From: an uncultured Ruminiclostridium sp.
Lineage (GTDB): Bacteria > Bacillota > Clostridia > Oscillospirales > Ruminococcaceae
Direction: 5' to 3'
Length of the DNA stretch: 64,000 bases
Assembly: GCA_947630175.1 (NCBI GenBank)
Contig: CANRGJ010000007.1
Coordinates: forward strand, 1 to 64,000
This document shows positions 8,761-17,489 of this stretch, in pieces. The first letter of the stretch is position 1, and the number at the start of each line of letters is the position of its first letter. Under the pieces are notes generated by a model. The model was not told where the DNA came from. It did not search any database and saw only the letters and a program-made list of their open reading frames with translations. Both the position numbers and the translations under genes were made by a program.

Positions 8761-11625
8761 TTGAAAGTTATCAGCATTGATATTGAGACCTACTCGGATG
8801 TGGACCTGCAGAAATGTGGGGTATATAAATATGCCTCTTCTCCATCTTTTGAAATCCTGCTGTTCGGCTATTCCGTGGACGGCGGCGAGGTTCGTGTGGT
8901 CGATCTTGTCTGCGGTGAGACGATTCCACAAGATATTATTGCTGCTTTGGAGGATGAGTCGGTCATCAAATGGGCGTTTAACGCCAACTTTGAACGAGTG
9001 TGCCTGTCACGCTTTCTTGGGCTGCCGGTCGGTGAGTATCTGGAACCGGAGTCGTGGAGATGCACAATGGTGTGGTCGGCTTATCTGGGGCTGCCCCTCT
9101 CTCTTGAGGGAGCCGGAGCGGTGCTGGGGCTGGAGGAACAGAAGCTGAAAGAAGGCAAAGACCTCATCCGTTATTTTTGTGTTCCCTGCAAGGCGACCGG
9201 GGCCAACAGCGGACGGACGAGAAATCTGCCGTGTCATGACCCTGAGAAATGGGCGCGTTTCAAAGCCTATAACAAACGTGACGTTGAGGCGGAAATGTCC
9301 ATTCAAAAACGACTGGCCGGCTATCCGGTTCCGGATGCCATATGGGAGGAATACCATCTCGACCAGGAGATCAACGACCGCGGCATTGCCCTGGATATGA
9401 CGCTCGTGCGGAACGCGATCCGCATCGACGGGAAATCCCGCGACAAGCTGACCGCTGCCATACGGGAGCTCACGGAACTGGAGAATCCGAACTCAGTCCA
9501 GCAGATGAAGGAATGGCTGGCGAGGAACGGTCTGGAAACGGATACCCTCGGAAAAAAGGCGGTGGCGGAACTGTTAAAGACCGCACCGGAGCCTCTGCGG
9601 ATGGTTCTGACGCTCCGGCAGCAGCTTGCCAAGTCCAGCGTGAAAAAATATACGGCAATGGAAAACGCGGTCTGCCCGGATGGGCGTGCGCGCGGGATGT
9701 TCCAATTTTACGGAGCTAACCGTACCGGGCGATGGTGTCTTACTGGTGACCACGAAGTCCTTACGGATAATGGCTGGTGCAGGTTGGATGAATGGGGCGG
9801 CGGGAAAATTGCTTGCTGGAATCCGTCGGGAGGGGTTGTTTCATTTCAAAAGGCAAATCCGCTTTCTTTTCCGTATTCCGGCAGTATGTACGAATACAGT
9901 GACAAACGGATCGCCCAGATAAGCACCCCGGATCACAAGATGTATGTCAAACGGCGGTATGACCGTGATTGGGAAACAGATACGGTAGAGAATATGCAGT
10001 CCTACCGCCCATCTATCCCCTTTACGGGCTACCGGCAAACGGTATCAGGTATGGAACACGAAAAGCTCCGTGTTCTCATCATGGTGCAGGCGGATGGGTG
10101 TTTTACAGCAGACGGAAGCGTGCTTTTGGGGTTTACAAAACTGCGAAAGGTAGAGCGGTGTAAAAGGCTTTTAAGAGCCGCCGGGATCTCATTTGTCTAT
10201 AGGGTCTATGAGAACAATCCGAAACCCCGCCATCAGTTTAAAATATTCTCCCGTGATGTTCCGATATGGCTTCGCCTTTTTAGAGAGAAAACATTTGGAG
10301 CATGGCTTTTTGACGAAAGTGCAGACGTGTTTTTTGATGAGCTCGCATATTGGGATGGCTACAGAAGCACAAAGAACAGCATTCAGTATGTTACGTGCAA
10401 TAAGGAAAATGCCGACATAGTTCAGGCGTTTGCTCATCTTAGCGGCCGCGCCGCACAGATGCGGATAAAGGATCGGAGAGAAAAGCACCCCAATTGGAAT
10501 GTCGCTTATGTGCTGGATATATGGCTCACTCCTAAGAACAGCCATGAGATTCGTTCTAAGGCGGCGGTATTTGACTTTAGAGGAACTGTATATTGTGCGG
10601 AAACGCCTACAGGTTTCTTCTTAGTGCGTCGGTGCGGAAAGGTATGGGTCACGGGAAATTCAGGCCGTCACATCCAATTGCAAAATCTGCCTCAGAACCA
10701 TATACCCGATCTGGAACAGGCGCGCAGCCTTGTCCGAAACGGCAGCTTCGAGGCTTTAGATATGCTCTATGATTCTGTGCCGGAGGTGCTTTCAGAACTG
10801 ATCCGCACCGCCTTTATCCCCTGCGAGGGCTGCAAATACATCGTGTCGGATTTCTCCGCGATAGAGGCCCGCGTCATCGCCTGGTTTGCCGGGGAACGCT
10901 GGCGCATGGAAGTCTTTGAAAAGGGCGGCGACATTTACTGCGCATCAGCATCGCAGATGTTCCGTGTTCCCGTGGAGAAGAACGGCATCAATGGGCATCT
11001 GCGGCAGAAAGGCAAGATTGCGGAACTTGCGCTGGGCTACGGCGGCTCCGTGGGAGCTTTGAAGTCTATGGGCGCGCTGGAGATGGGACTTTCGGAGGAA
11101 GAACTCCAGCCGCTGGTGGATGCATGGCGGCAGTCCAATCCGAACATCGTCCGTTTCTGGTGGGATGTCGACGGAGCCGTGAAGACCTGCGTCCGGGACA
11201 GAATCCCCACAGAGACACACGGCGTCCGTTTTCAGTACCGCAGCGGGATGCTGTTTATCCGGCTGCCCAGCGGAAGGCTGCTCTCCTATGTGAAGCCGCG
11301 TATCGGCGAGAATCGATTCGGCGGCGAGTCAGTGACCTATGAGGGCGTGGGCGGCACAAAGAAGTGGGAACGGATCGAGAGCTACGGCCCCAAGTTCGTG
11401 GAGAATATTGTGCAGGCCACCGCCCGCGATATCCTCTGCTACGCCATGCGGACACTGCGGTGCTGCAGCATCGTGGCCCACGTCCATGACGAGATCATCA
11501 TCGAGGCGGACCCCAGGATGTCCTTGGCTGCGGTGTGCGAACAGATGGGCAGGACCCCGCCCTGGGCAAAGGGGCTTCTGCTCCGCGCGGACGGTTACGA
11601 ATGCGCATTTTATAAAAAAGATTAG
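8761..11625 (+). CDS. Family A DNA polymerase with in-frame intein
   Basis: A 954-residue precursor that should splice to 646 residues. The start is TTG at 8761 with GAAAGGA ten bases upstream; the protein begins MKVISIDIETYSDVDL, a 3'-5' exonuclease ExoI motif (DIE). Polymerase motif A is SDFSAIEARVIAWFAG, motif B RQKGKIAELALGYGGSVGAL and motif C VAHVHDEIIIEAD, so the polymerase site looks intact. The conserved TGR-S...LQNLP template-binding motif is split by the intein (residues 326-633). This is the phage-type Pol I that replicates the element, next to VapE. Alternative starts exist but would remove the ExoI motif. Confidence 0.93.
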   Translation: MKVISIDIETYSDVDLQKCGVYKYASSPSFEILLFGYSVDGGEVRVVDLVCGETIPQDIIAALEDESVIKWAFNANFERVCLSRFLGLPVGEYLEPESWRCTMVWSAYLGLPLSLEGAGAVLGLEEQKLKEGKDLIRYFCVPCKATGANSGRTRNLPCHDPEKWARFKAYNKRDVEAEMSIQKRLAGYPVPDAIWEEYHLDQEINDRGIALDMTLVRNAIRIDGKSRDKLTAAIRELTELENPNSVQQMKEWLARNGLETDTLGKKAVAELLKTAPEPLRMVLTLRQQLAKSSVKKYTAMENAVCPDGRARGMFQFYGANRTGRWCLTGDHEVLTDNGWCRLDEWGGGKIACWNPSGGVVSFQKANPLSFPYSGSMYEYSDKRIAQISTPDHKMYVKRRYDRDWETDTVENMQSYRPSIPFTGYRQTVSGMEHEKLRVLIMVQADGCFTADGSVLLGFTKLRKVERCKRLLRAAGISFVYRVYENNPKPRHQFKIFSRDVPIWLRLFREKTFGAWLFDESADVFFDELAYWDGYRSTKNSIQYVTCNKENADIVQAFAHLSGRAAQMRIKDRREKHPNWNVAYVLDIWLTPKNSHEIRSKAAVFDFRGTVYCAETPTGFFLVRRCGKVWVTGNSGRHIQLQNLPQNHIPDLEQARSLVRNGSFEALDMLYDSVPEVLSELIRTAFIPCEGCKYIVSDFSAIEARVIAWFAGERWRMEVFEKGGDIYCASASQMFRVPVEKNGINGHLRQKGKIAELALGYGGSVGALKSMGALEMGLSEEELQPLVDAWRQSNPNIVRFWWDVDGAVKTCVRDRIPTETHGVRFQYRSGMLFIRLPSGRLLSYVKPRIGENRFGGESVTYEGVGGTKKWERIESYGPKFVENIVQATARDILCYAMRTLRCCSIVAHVHDEIIIEADPRMSLAAVCEQMGRTPPWAKGLLLRADGYECAFYKKD
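9736..10659 (+). other. Intein with LAGLIDADG-type homing endonuclease domain, inside DNA polymerase
   Basis: The inserted 308 residues begin with Cys (CLTGDHEVLTDNGW, splicing block A), contain block B STPDHKMYVKRR with the TxxH motif, and end with VYCAETPTGFFLV (block F) and VWVTGN followed by Ser as +1 residue (block G). The C-terminal dipeptide is Gly-Asn instead of the usual His-Asn. Between these, VLIMVQADG and FDELAYWDG look like the two LAGLIDADG dodecapeptides with both catalytic Asp present. Removing the insert rejoins GRW to SGRHIQLQNLPQ, the continuous polymerase motif. The insert looks poorer in G+C than its host gene, suggesting separate acquisition. Confidence 0.92.
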
Positions 11626-11636
11626 GAGGTGCGGCT

Positions 11637-12074
11637 GTGGGGATCAGCAGATACAACAGCGAAGGCTATTATGACCCAACGACCTACGAAGCATTATCGG
11701 CGGTCGGAAAACTGGAAAAGGAAGCAATGGCGGCGAAACGTGCATACCGGCCGCTTGTCTATATATGCTCCCCGTTCTCCGGGGATACTGACGGGAACAC
11801 GCAGAGGGCAAGGAGATACTGCAGGTTCGCGGTGAGGAACGGGTGTATCCCACTGGCTCCCCATCTGCTTTTCCCGCAGTTCATGGACGATACAAAGCCC
11901 GCTGAACGGAACCTCGCCCTGTTCATGGATATCGTGCTGCTGGGAAAGTGCGACCAGCTATGGGTGTTCGGAAAAGAGATCTCCGCCGGGATGGCGGCGG
12001 AGATCGGGAAAGCGGAGAAGAAAAACATGACCATCCGCTATTTTACGGAAGAACTGAAGGAGGCCGCGGTATGA
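11637..12074 (+). CDS. DUF4406 (nucleoside 2-deoxyribosyltransferase-like) protein
   Basis: A 145-residue protein starting GTG at 11637 with AGGAGG upstream. YICSPFSGDTDGNTQRARRY followed by PLAPHLLFPQFMDD and DQLWVFGKEISAGMAAEI match the DUF4406 fold related to nucleoside 2-deoxyribosyltransferases, which cleave or exchange nucleoside bases. The ISAGMAAEI segment carries the Glu used as nucleophile in that superfamily. In phage-like modules it lies between polymerase and VapE, as here, with an ATGA overlap (12071-12074). Enzyme activity is inferred from fold only. Confidence 0.82.
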   Translation: MGISRYNSEGYYDPTTYEALSAVGKLEKEAMAAKRAYRPLVYICSPFSGDTDGNTQRARRYCRFAVRNGCIPLAPHLLFPQFMDDTKPAERNLALFMDIVLLGKCDQLWVFGKEISAGMAAEIGKAEKKNMTIRYFTEELKEAAV

Positions 12075-14449
12075 ACCGGAAAGTAAAGATCGCCGTCTGC
12101 AACCGCAAGACGGATCGGAAATATAAAAATCTGGAGTATGACTGGAGTGCGATCCTGGACCGCAACCGCACTCCGATCCGCACCTCAGAGACGGCGCAGG
12201 AGTATCCAAAGCTGCCGAAAAAGCAGCGTGACGCGCTGAAGGATAACGGCGGTTTTGTGGGCGGCTGGCTGAAGGGCGGCATCCGCAAAAACGGGAATGT
12301 CATCGGCCGGGGCATCGGAATGCTGGACGCGGATAATATCGATGACGGCGCTGTATTTCTGGAAAAGGTCAAATCAGCGATGCCGGAGACAGAATGGTTT
12401 ATCTATTCCACCCACAGCCATACCCCGGAAACGCCGCGTTACCGCGTGGTCATCCTTTTGTCCCGTGAGGTCAGCGAGGACGAATATCCGGCGCTCATGC
12501 GCATGGTGGCAAAGCAGATCGGCATGGATTACTTCGATGATTCCACCTATCAGGCGAACCGCATGATGTTCTGGGCCTCCTGTTCCTCTAACGGGGAGTT
12601 CGTATTTGAAGAGAATACGGGAGAGCCGCTGGACGCGGATTTCTACCTGGGACTTTATGAGGACTGGCGGGATGTGGCGCAGTGGCCTACCTCCAGCCGA
12701 CAGTCCGAGGTGATCCGGCGCAGTGTAAAAGAACAGGCGGACCCGCTGGAAAAAGACGGTGTGGTCGGCGTGTTCTGTCGCGCTTATACAGTGACGGAGG
12801 CGATCAGCACTTTTCTCAGCGACGTCTATGCACCGTCCGCGACGGAAGGAAGATATGACTATATTCCGGCAGACAGCAGTGCGGGCGTGGTGATCTACGA
12901 CGACCGCTTTGCCTATTCTCACCACGCCTCCAATCCGGCGTGTGAGCGTCTGCTGAATGCTTTTGACCTGGTACGCATCCATCGCTTTGGGAACGAGGAC
13001 GCAAAAAAGTCTTTTAACGCAATGGCGGACTTCGCCAGCAGGGACGACAAGGTCAAACTGCTGATGCTGGAGGAAAAGCAGCGGCAGGCGGAGGAGGACT
13101 TTTCCGACCCGGACGATGACGGGGATGCATGGAAAAAGCAGCTCGAATACGAATCACGTTCTACCGTGCTGAAAAACACGCTCCGGAACCTCACCCTTAT
13201 CCTGCAGAATGATATCAACCTCAAGGGCATCGTGTTCAACCAGCAGCTTGACGGCATGGAGATCCGGGGCGAGGTGCCGTGGAAACATCCGTCCAAATAC
13301 TGGCGGGATGCGGACGACGCCCAGCTTATCAGCTATGTGGATTCCAACTACGGTACCTTTTCCGCACGGAACTATCAGATCGCGGTGGCGAAGGTGGTGG
13401 ACGACCGTTCCTATCACCCAATCCGGGAATTTTTAGACGCCCTGCCGGAGTGGGACGGCATCCGCCGGGTAGATACCCTGCTCGTAGACTACCTGGGCGC
13501 CGAGGACAACGCCTATGTACGGGCGGTGACAAGGAAAACGCTGTGCGCCGCAGTCTGCCGGGTGCTGAATCCCGGCTGCAAGTTCGATACCATGCTGGTG
13601 CTGAACGGTCCCCAGGGCGTTGGCAAGAGTACGCTCATCTCCAGGCTTGCCGGGGAGTGGTTCTCCGACAGTCTGAACCTGGGCGATACCAAGGACAAGA
13701 CTGCCGCCGAAAAACTGCAGGGATATTGGATCTTGGAGATCGGCGAACTGGCGGGGCTTCGGAAAGCGGAGGTGGAGACGCTACGCTCCTTCCTGTCCCG
13801 GCAGAACGATATCTACCGTGCCTCTTTCGGCAGGAGAGCCACGCCGCATCTGCGTCAGTGCGTGTTTTTCGGCACGACCAACGCCGAGTCCGGCTATCTG
13901 CGGGATACCACGGGAAACCGCCGCTTTTGGCCGGTCAAGACGCCGGGCGGCGGCAGAAAGCACTCCTGGCAGCTCGATGCGGAGGATATCAGGCAGATCT
14001 GGGCGGAGACGCTGACTTATGTCCGCGCCGGGGAAAAGCTGTATCTTGACGCCTCCATGGAGCAGCTTGCCAAAACGGAACAGCGCCAAGCAATGGAGGC
14101 TGACGAGCGGGAGGGCCTTGTGCGGGAGTATCTGGATACCCTTCTGCCGGAGGATTGGGAGAAGCTGGACCTCTTTGACCGGCGCAATTTCCTGAGTGGA
14201 AACGAGTTCGGGGAGATCGGGCGCAAAGGCACCGTCCGCCGTACCACGGTCTGCAACATGGAGATCTGGTGCGAGTGCTTCGGCAAGGAACGCTCGAACC
14301 TGAAGCGCGCCGACTCCAATGAGCTGGCGGCGATCCTTATCAAGCTGGGCTGGGAGCGTCTGCCGGAGAAGACCAGGACCCAGCTTTACGGACCGCAGTA
14401 TATCTTTGTTCCTAAAGATGTTCCCGGCGTTGTTCCTAAAAAAGAGTGA
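12071..14449 (+). CDS. VapE-family (virulence-associated E) primase/helicase
   Basis: A 792-residue protein starting at the ATGA overlap. The N-terminal part (GIGMLDADNIDDG, STHSHTPETPRYRVVILLSR) is a primase-polymerase-like region with the DxD and HTPETPRxR motifs. The C-terminal part is a P-loop helicase: Walker A LNGPQGVGKSTL near residue 515, WILEIGELAGL Walker B, and FFGTTNAESGYLRDTTGNRRFWPV (sensor and Arg finger). This is the replication initiator/helicase of many phages and satellite elements. The last 14 residues are a VPxxVPxxVP-like repeat caused by the GTTCC-rich DNA that extends past the stop. Confidence 0.92.
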   Translation: MNRKVKIAVCNRKTDRKYKNLEYDWSAILDRNRTPIRTSETAQEYPKLPKKQRDALKDNGGFVGGWLKGGIRKNGNVIGRGIGMLDADNIDDGAVFLEKVKSAMPETEWFIYSTHSHTPETPRYRVVILLSREVSEDEYPALMRMVAKQIGMDYFDDSTYQANRMMFWASCSSNGEFVFEENTGEPLDADFYLGLYEDWRDVAQWPTSSRQSEVIRRSVKEQADPLEKDGVVGVFCRAYTVTEAISTFLSDVYAPSATEGRYDYIPADSSAGVVIYDDRFAYSHHASNPACERLLNAFDLVRIHRFGNEDAKKSFNAMADFASRDDKVKLLMLEEKQRQAEEDFSDPDDDGDAWKKQLEYESRSTVLKNTLRNLTLILQNDINLKGIVFNQQLDGMEIRGEVPWKHPSKYWRDADDAQLISYVDSNYGTFSARNYQIAVAKVVDDRSYHPIREFLDALPEWDGIRRVDTLLVDYLGAEDNAYVRAVTRKTLCAAVCRVLNPGCKFDTMLVLNGPQGVGKSTLISRLAGEWFSDSLNLGDTKDKTAAEKLQGYWILEIGELAGLRKAEVETLRSFLSRQNDIYRASFGRRATPHLRQCVFFGTTNAESGYLRDTTGNRRFWPVKTPGGGRKHSWQLDAEDIRQIWAETLTYVRAGEKLYLDASMEQLAKTEQRQAMEADEREGLVREYLDTLLPEDWEKLDLFDRRNFLSGNEFGEIGRKGTVRRTTVCNMEIWCECFGKERSNLKRADSNELAAILIKLGWERLPEKTRTQLYGPQYIFVPKDVPGVVPKKE

Positions 14450-14568
14450 AATTGGGAACACGTTCCCAAGTCCGCATTTGTTCCTAAAAAGGATGTTGGG
14501 AACACAGTCAGGAACAACCCAAACGCTGGGGGCGGTAGCCAACTTTACTGCTTTTGTTCCTGTGTTCC
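14408..14568 (+). repeat. Cluster of ten GTTCC/GGAAC repeats at the end of vapE
   Basis: GTTCC occurs at 14408, 14420, 14432, 14462, 14480, 14556 and 14564 and its complement GGAAC at 14455, 14499 and 14511. Three copies are part of GTTCCTAAA and two form the inverted repeat GGGAAC-AC-GTTCCC (14454-14467). The first three are 12 bases apart, as in iterons. The rest of the 240-base gap to the nuclease gene holds no gene. Confidence 0.6.
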
Positions 14569-14687
14569 TAATATTCCTTATCTACGGAAAATCAAAGAAA
14601 AGGAACCGGTTATAACCGAAAAACACGCACATTCGCGCGTATAGGGATTTTTGGGTTTCGGGAACGCCGGGATCAGCAGGAGGATTT

Positions 14688-14945
14688 ATGAGAGAAAAGA
14701 CGATAGAACAGAAACTGGCCGCTGCGGTAAAGCAGTGCGGAGGCATTTGTCCGAAGTTCACCAGCCCCGGCTTTGACGGAATGCCTGACCGCATCGTCCT
14801 GCTTCCCCACGGACGGATGGCGTTTGTGGAAGTTAAGACGCCGGGAGAAAAGCCGAGGCCGCTGCAGGAGGCAAGACATTATCAGCAGCTCGGCATTATG
14901 GGAAAGGGCGCAGGCGATCTGCAATTTCATCTTCATACCCTTTGA
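14688..14945 (+). pseudogene. VRR-NUC domain nuclease, 3' truncated
   Basis: AGGAGG precedes ATG at 14688. The first 69 residues are a normal VRR-NUC start: IEQKLAAAVKQCGGICPKF, GFDGMPDRIVLLPHGRMAFVEVK (nuclease D...ExK core) and LQEARHYQQLG. After Gly at about 14895 the family sequence stops and the frame reads into the antisense of an ABC ATPase gene, ending 17 codons later. The core catalytic D, E and K are present but the last strands and helix are lost. This is the right edge of the phage-like module. Confidence 0.8.
14877..14895. other. Recombination or assembly junction (VRR-NUC / ABC ATPase)
   Basis: These about 19 bases fit both genes: on + they encode HYQQLG of the nuclease, on - they encode HNAELLIM of the ATPase. 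Left of it only the nuclease matches its family, right of it only the ATPase. The base composition changes at the same place. Confidence 0.7.
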
Positions 14946-15345
14946 GAACTGCCCGATCTTCTTTTTCAGCGGAAGCCCGAAACGTTTGAGATACTGTTGA
15001 TAGACAGAATTATCCCATTCCTCATAAAGCCCCTCAAATATGCGTGCCATGTCCTTGGCACTAAACACATCATGGAAAGGCAGCTCGTCAAACACCACGG
15101 CAATGTGCTTCTTAATTTCCGTTTCATGTTCTATATGGTCAAGCCCCAGCAGTGAGATTTTTCCTTCCTCAATATTTGTGATGTTCAAAATACTGCGGAT
15201 TGTGGTGGTCTTACCTGCACCGTTCTGCCCGATAAAGCCCATAATACAGCCTTTTGGCACGCTGAAACTCACTCTGTCAAGAGTAAAGCCCTCATAGTGC
15301 TTTGTAACGCCTTTTATCTCAATCGCATTTTCGTATCCGGTCATG

Positions 15346-15720
15346 TTAGTCCCCTCCGTTTACAAGGTCGAGAAGTTCGTGAAGTTCCTCCAGTGTAACA
15401 CCCGCCTTGCGTGCCGTGTCACCTACCTCCATAAGCAGAGACTCAATATGCTTTAGCTGTTCTTCACGATAGATCTCTAAATTCTGTGCCTTGACGAACG
15501 AACCCCTGCCGGTATAGCTTTCGATAAAGCCGTCACGTTCAAGCTCTTCATAGGCACGTTTTGTGGTCATAAAGCTGATACGGAGTTCTGTGGCAAGCAC
15601 ACGCATAGAGGGCAACATTTCACCCTCTTTCAGCTTTCCCTCCAGTATCATCGTCTTGATCTGGCTTGCGATCTGTAAATAGATCGGTTCGCCGTTTGCA
15701 TTGCTGATGTTGATATTCAT
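15346..15720 (-). CDS. GntR-family transcriptional regulator, YtrA subfamily
   Basis: A 124-residue protein; ATG at 15720 has AAGGAG upstream, and upstream in-frame codons overlap the promoter. Residues 10-75 are the GntR winged helix (GEPIYLQIASQIKTMILEGKL, LPSMRVLATELRISFMTTKRAYEELERDGFI, GRGSFV). The short C-terminal helical tail of about 45 residues is that of the YtrA group, which controls neighbouring ABC transporter operons. Its target ATPase is now broken, so the regulator is probably a leftover. Confidence 0.9.
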   Translation of the reverse strand: MNINISNANGEPIYLQIASQIKTMILEGKLKEGEMLPSMRVLATELRISFMTTKRAYEELERDGFIESYTGRGSFVKAQNLEIYREEQLKHIESLLMEVGDTARKAGVTLEELHELLDLVNGGD

Positions 15721-15784
15721 TCCGTGTACACTCCTTGAAGATATATGGCTCTCAAAGCATTTGCAACTACTAAGAAAGTCAAAT

Positions 15785-15835
15785 TGTATAGCCTCAATAT
15801 ATACAATTATATCAGAAGCGTTACGGTTTGTCAAG
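15785..15835 (-). promoter_or_regulatory. Consensus promoter and likely operator for the GntR gene
   Basis: On the minus strand TTGACA (15835-15830), 17 bases, TATAAT (15812-15807). The inverted repeat TTGTATA-N9-TATACAA (15785-15791 and 15801-15807) touches the -10 box and is the kind of site bound by YtrA-type regulators, so autorepression is likely. Confidence 0.75.
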
Positions 15836-15861
15836 GGGGTTTGAAAAAATTTTTTATAGTT

Positions 15862-15892
15862 CTGTTATGTTACAATAGATGTGACATAACAG
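15862..15892. repeat. Inverted repeat upstream of the serine recombinase
   Basis: Perfect nine-base arms CTGTTATGT and ACATAACAG separated by 13 bases, 95 bases before the recombinase start. Possible recombinase-binding site, operator or element end. Confidence 0.5.
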
Positions 15893-15987
15893 GTATAGAA
15901 AAAATGGTTGAAATTTGCAATGTTGATATCAGGCTGTTCTGGAATTTTATCCATTTTGGAAAGCTACAACGGAAGGAGGGATTTTTA

Positions 15988-17489
15988 ATGATAGCTCTAT
16001 ATATAAGACTTTCCCTTGATGATGAAAAGTATGACAGTATGAGCATTGAAAATCAGCAAATTCTTCTTCGTGAAAAGGCTGCGTTGCTTCCCGAATAATC
16101 AGGCTCCGAAATAAAGGAGTTCATTGACAACGGATATTCGGGAGTAAATTTTGAACGCCCTGCCGTTCAGCAGCTTTTAGAGTTCGTGAAAGCGGGGCAG
16201 GTCAGCACTATTCTCGTAAAAGACTTCTCCCGTCTTGGCAGGAACTCACTTGAGACCTTATATTTTATACAAAAGGTATTTCCGCTGTATCACGTTCGGT
16301 TTATCGCCGTGAGCGACAACTTTGACAGCTTGGAGCATAAAGGTGATACAGGCGGGATTGACGTTGCTTTTAAGCACCTGATCAACGAGTGTTACAGCAG
16401 AGATATGTCGATAAAATCCAAGACCGCTAAGCTCGCCCGAATGAAACGCGGCGAATATCAGAGCGTGATTTGTCCTTACGGTTACAAAAAAGGTGAGGAC
16501 GAGAAAATGACGCCTGATGAGGAAACTGCCGATAATGTACGAAAAATATTTGAATGGGCAGCAAACGGCATTACAGCAGGCAGGATAACAAGAAAGCTGT
16601 ACGAACTCGGAATACCTACTCCCGCTGAACACAAGGCAGGCAAAGGCAAAAACTACCATGATATTTCCCGCACCAACGGCGTATGGAGTTCTTCAACCGT
16701 TTTGCGAATATTAGACGACGAAAGATATACAGGAATGTACATTATTGGGAAAAGCTCTGTTGTTGAGATAGGCAGTACACATATTCGCAGAAATGACGAA
16801 AGCAAATGGATAAAAATTCCCGATCACCACAAACCGATAGTCAGCCGCGAGCTGTTTGAACAGGCTAAGAGCAGGATACGCAAATTCAAGCTGCCAAACA
16901 AACAGCCACAAGATTATCCACTTCGGGAAAAGGTTTACTGCGGATGCTGCGATCACGCTATGTACATCAGCAACGGACGGCATTATAAATGCCGCCACTC
17001 GCTTGAAATAAAGGATATGGCTTGTCACAATCTGTCAATTCCGATAAAGGAATTGGAAAAGGTCGTGTTTGATACAATAAATGCACAAATGAAATGTGCT
17101 TTCGGCACAGGCGATATTCATTCCGACGCAAAGCATGACGCAGCTATGCAGGAAGAACACGAAAAAAGATATGCTTTCTTCAGGACAGCAAGCTTGAACT
17201 TTATGAGCAGTTTGTCCTCGGATAGCTTGACGCGGAAGCATACAAAACACAAAAAGCGGAGCTTGATGTTGAGCTCGCATATGAGCGAAATGTAAGCGCA
17301 GTAATAGCAAGTCAAGTACGATCTGAACAGAACAGTCTTGAGGAAACAGAACGAAAAAAAGAAATAGCCGCAGAACTTAACTCTGCGGATACGCTTACTC
17401 GATCGCTTGTGAATTTGCTTATAAAGCGCATTTACATCTTACCTGACCACAGGATAGAGATTGAATACCTGCCACGGACTTTCTTTTAA
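15988..17489 (+). pseudogene. Large serine recombinase (TnpX-like), inactivated
   Basis: Start ATG 15988 has GGAAGGAGG eight bases before it. The catalytic domain (IALYIRLSLDDEK... VKDFSRLGRNSLETLYFI... VRFIAVSDNFDS), recombinase domain (CPYGYKK, WSSSTVLRILDDERYTGMYIIGK) and zinc ribbon (KVYCGCCDHAMYIS...YKCRHS) are all recognisable. Three lesions break it: an in-frame TAA at 16096-16098 in the catalytic domain, a frameshift near 17160-17185, and TAG at 17223-17225 in the C-terminal coiled coil, after which the frame (LDAEAYKTQKAELDVELAYERN) runs to TAA at 17487. Some fragments could be made from internal starts, but the recombinase as a whole cannot. Confidence 0.88.

Larger units (their letters stand above)
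3900..14895 (+). mobile_element. Replication/regulation module of a phage- or ICE-like element, truncated at right
   Basis: Fourteen same-strand, mostly overlapping genes from 3914 to 14945 have the order typical of Firmicutes prophages and integrative elements: small sigma factors, DUF2800, DUF2815, family A polymerase, DUF4406, VapE, VRR-NUC. Base composition is clearly richer in G+C than the sequence to its right. Structural, conjugation, lysis and integrase genes are missing, and the last gene is cut at about 14895. The left limit is not visible; it may include the ABC/DtxR genes. Confidence 0.7.
14673..15344 (-). pseudogene. ABC transporter ATPase, C-terminally truncated (YtrB-like)
   Basis: The first 155 residues are a normal ATPase: Walker A GQNGAGKTT, Q-loop region VFDELPFHD, and signature FSKGMKMKLQIACALSHNAELLIM. 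The frame then leaves homology at about 14877, exactly where Walker B (DEPT...LD) should follow, and continues as unrelated antisense of the VRR-NUC gene to 14673. Without Walker B, H-loop and the membrane partner it cannot work. It lies two bases after a GntR regulator, the arrangement of YtrA-YtrB-type operons induced by cell-wall stress. Confidence 0.85.

Noticed and set aside
14319-14615. 98-codon frame overlapping the end of vapE
   Set aside because: It lies in another frame of the vapE 3' end and the GTTCC repeats, with no ribosome binding site.
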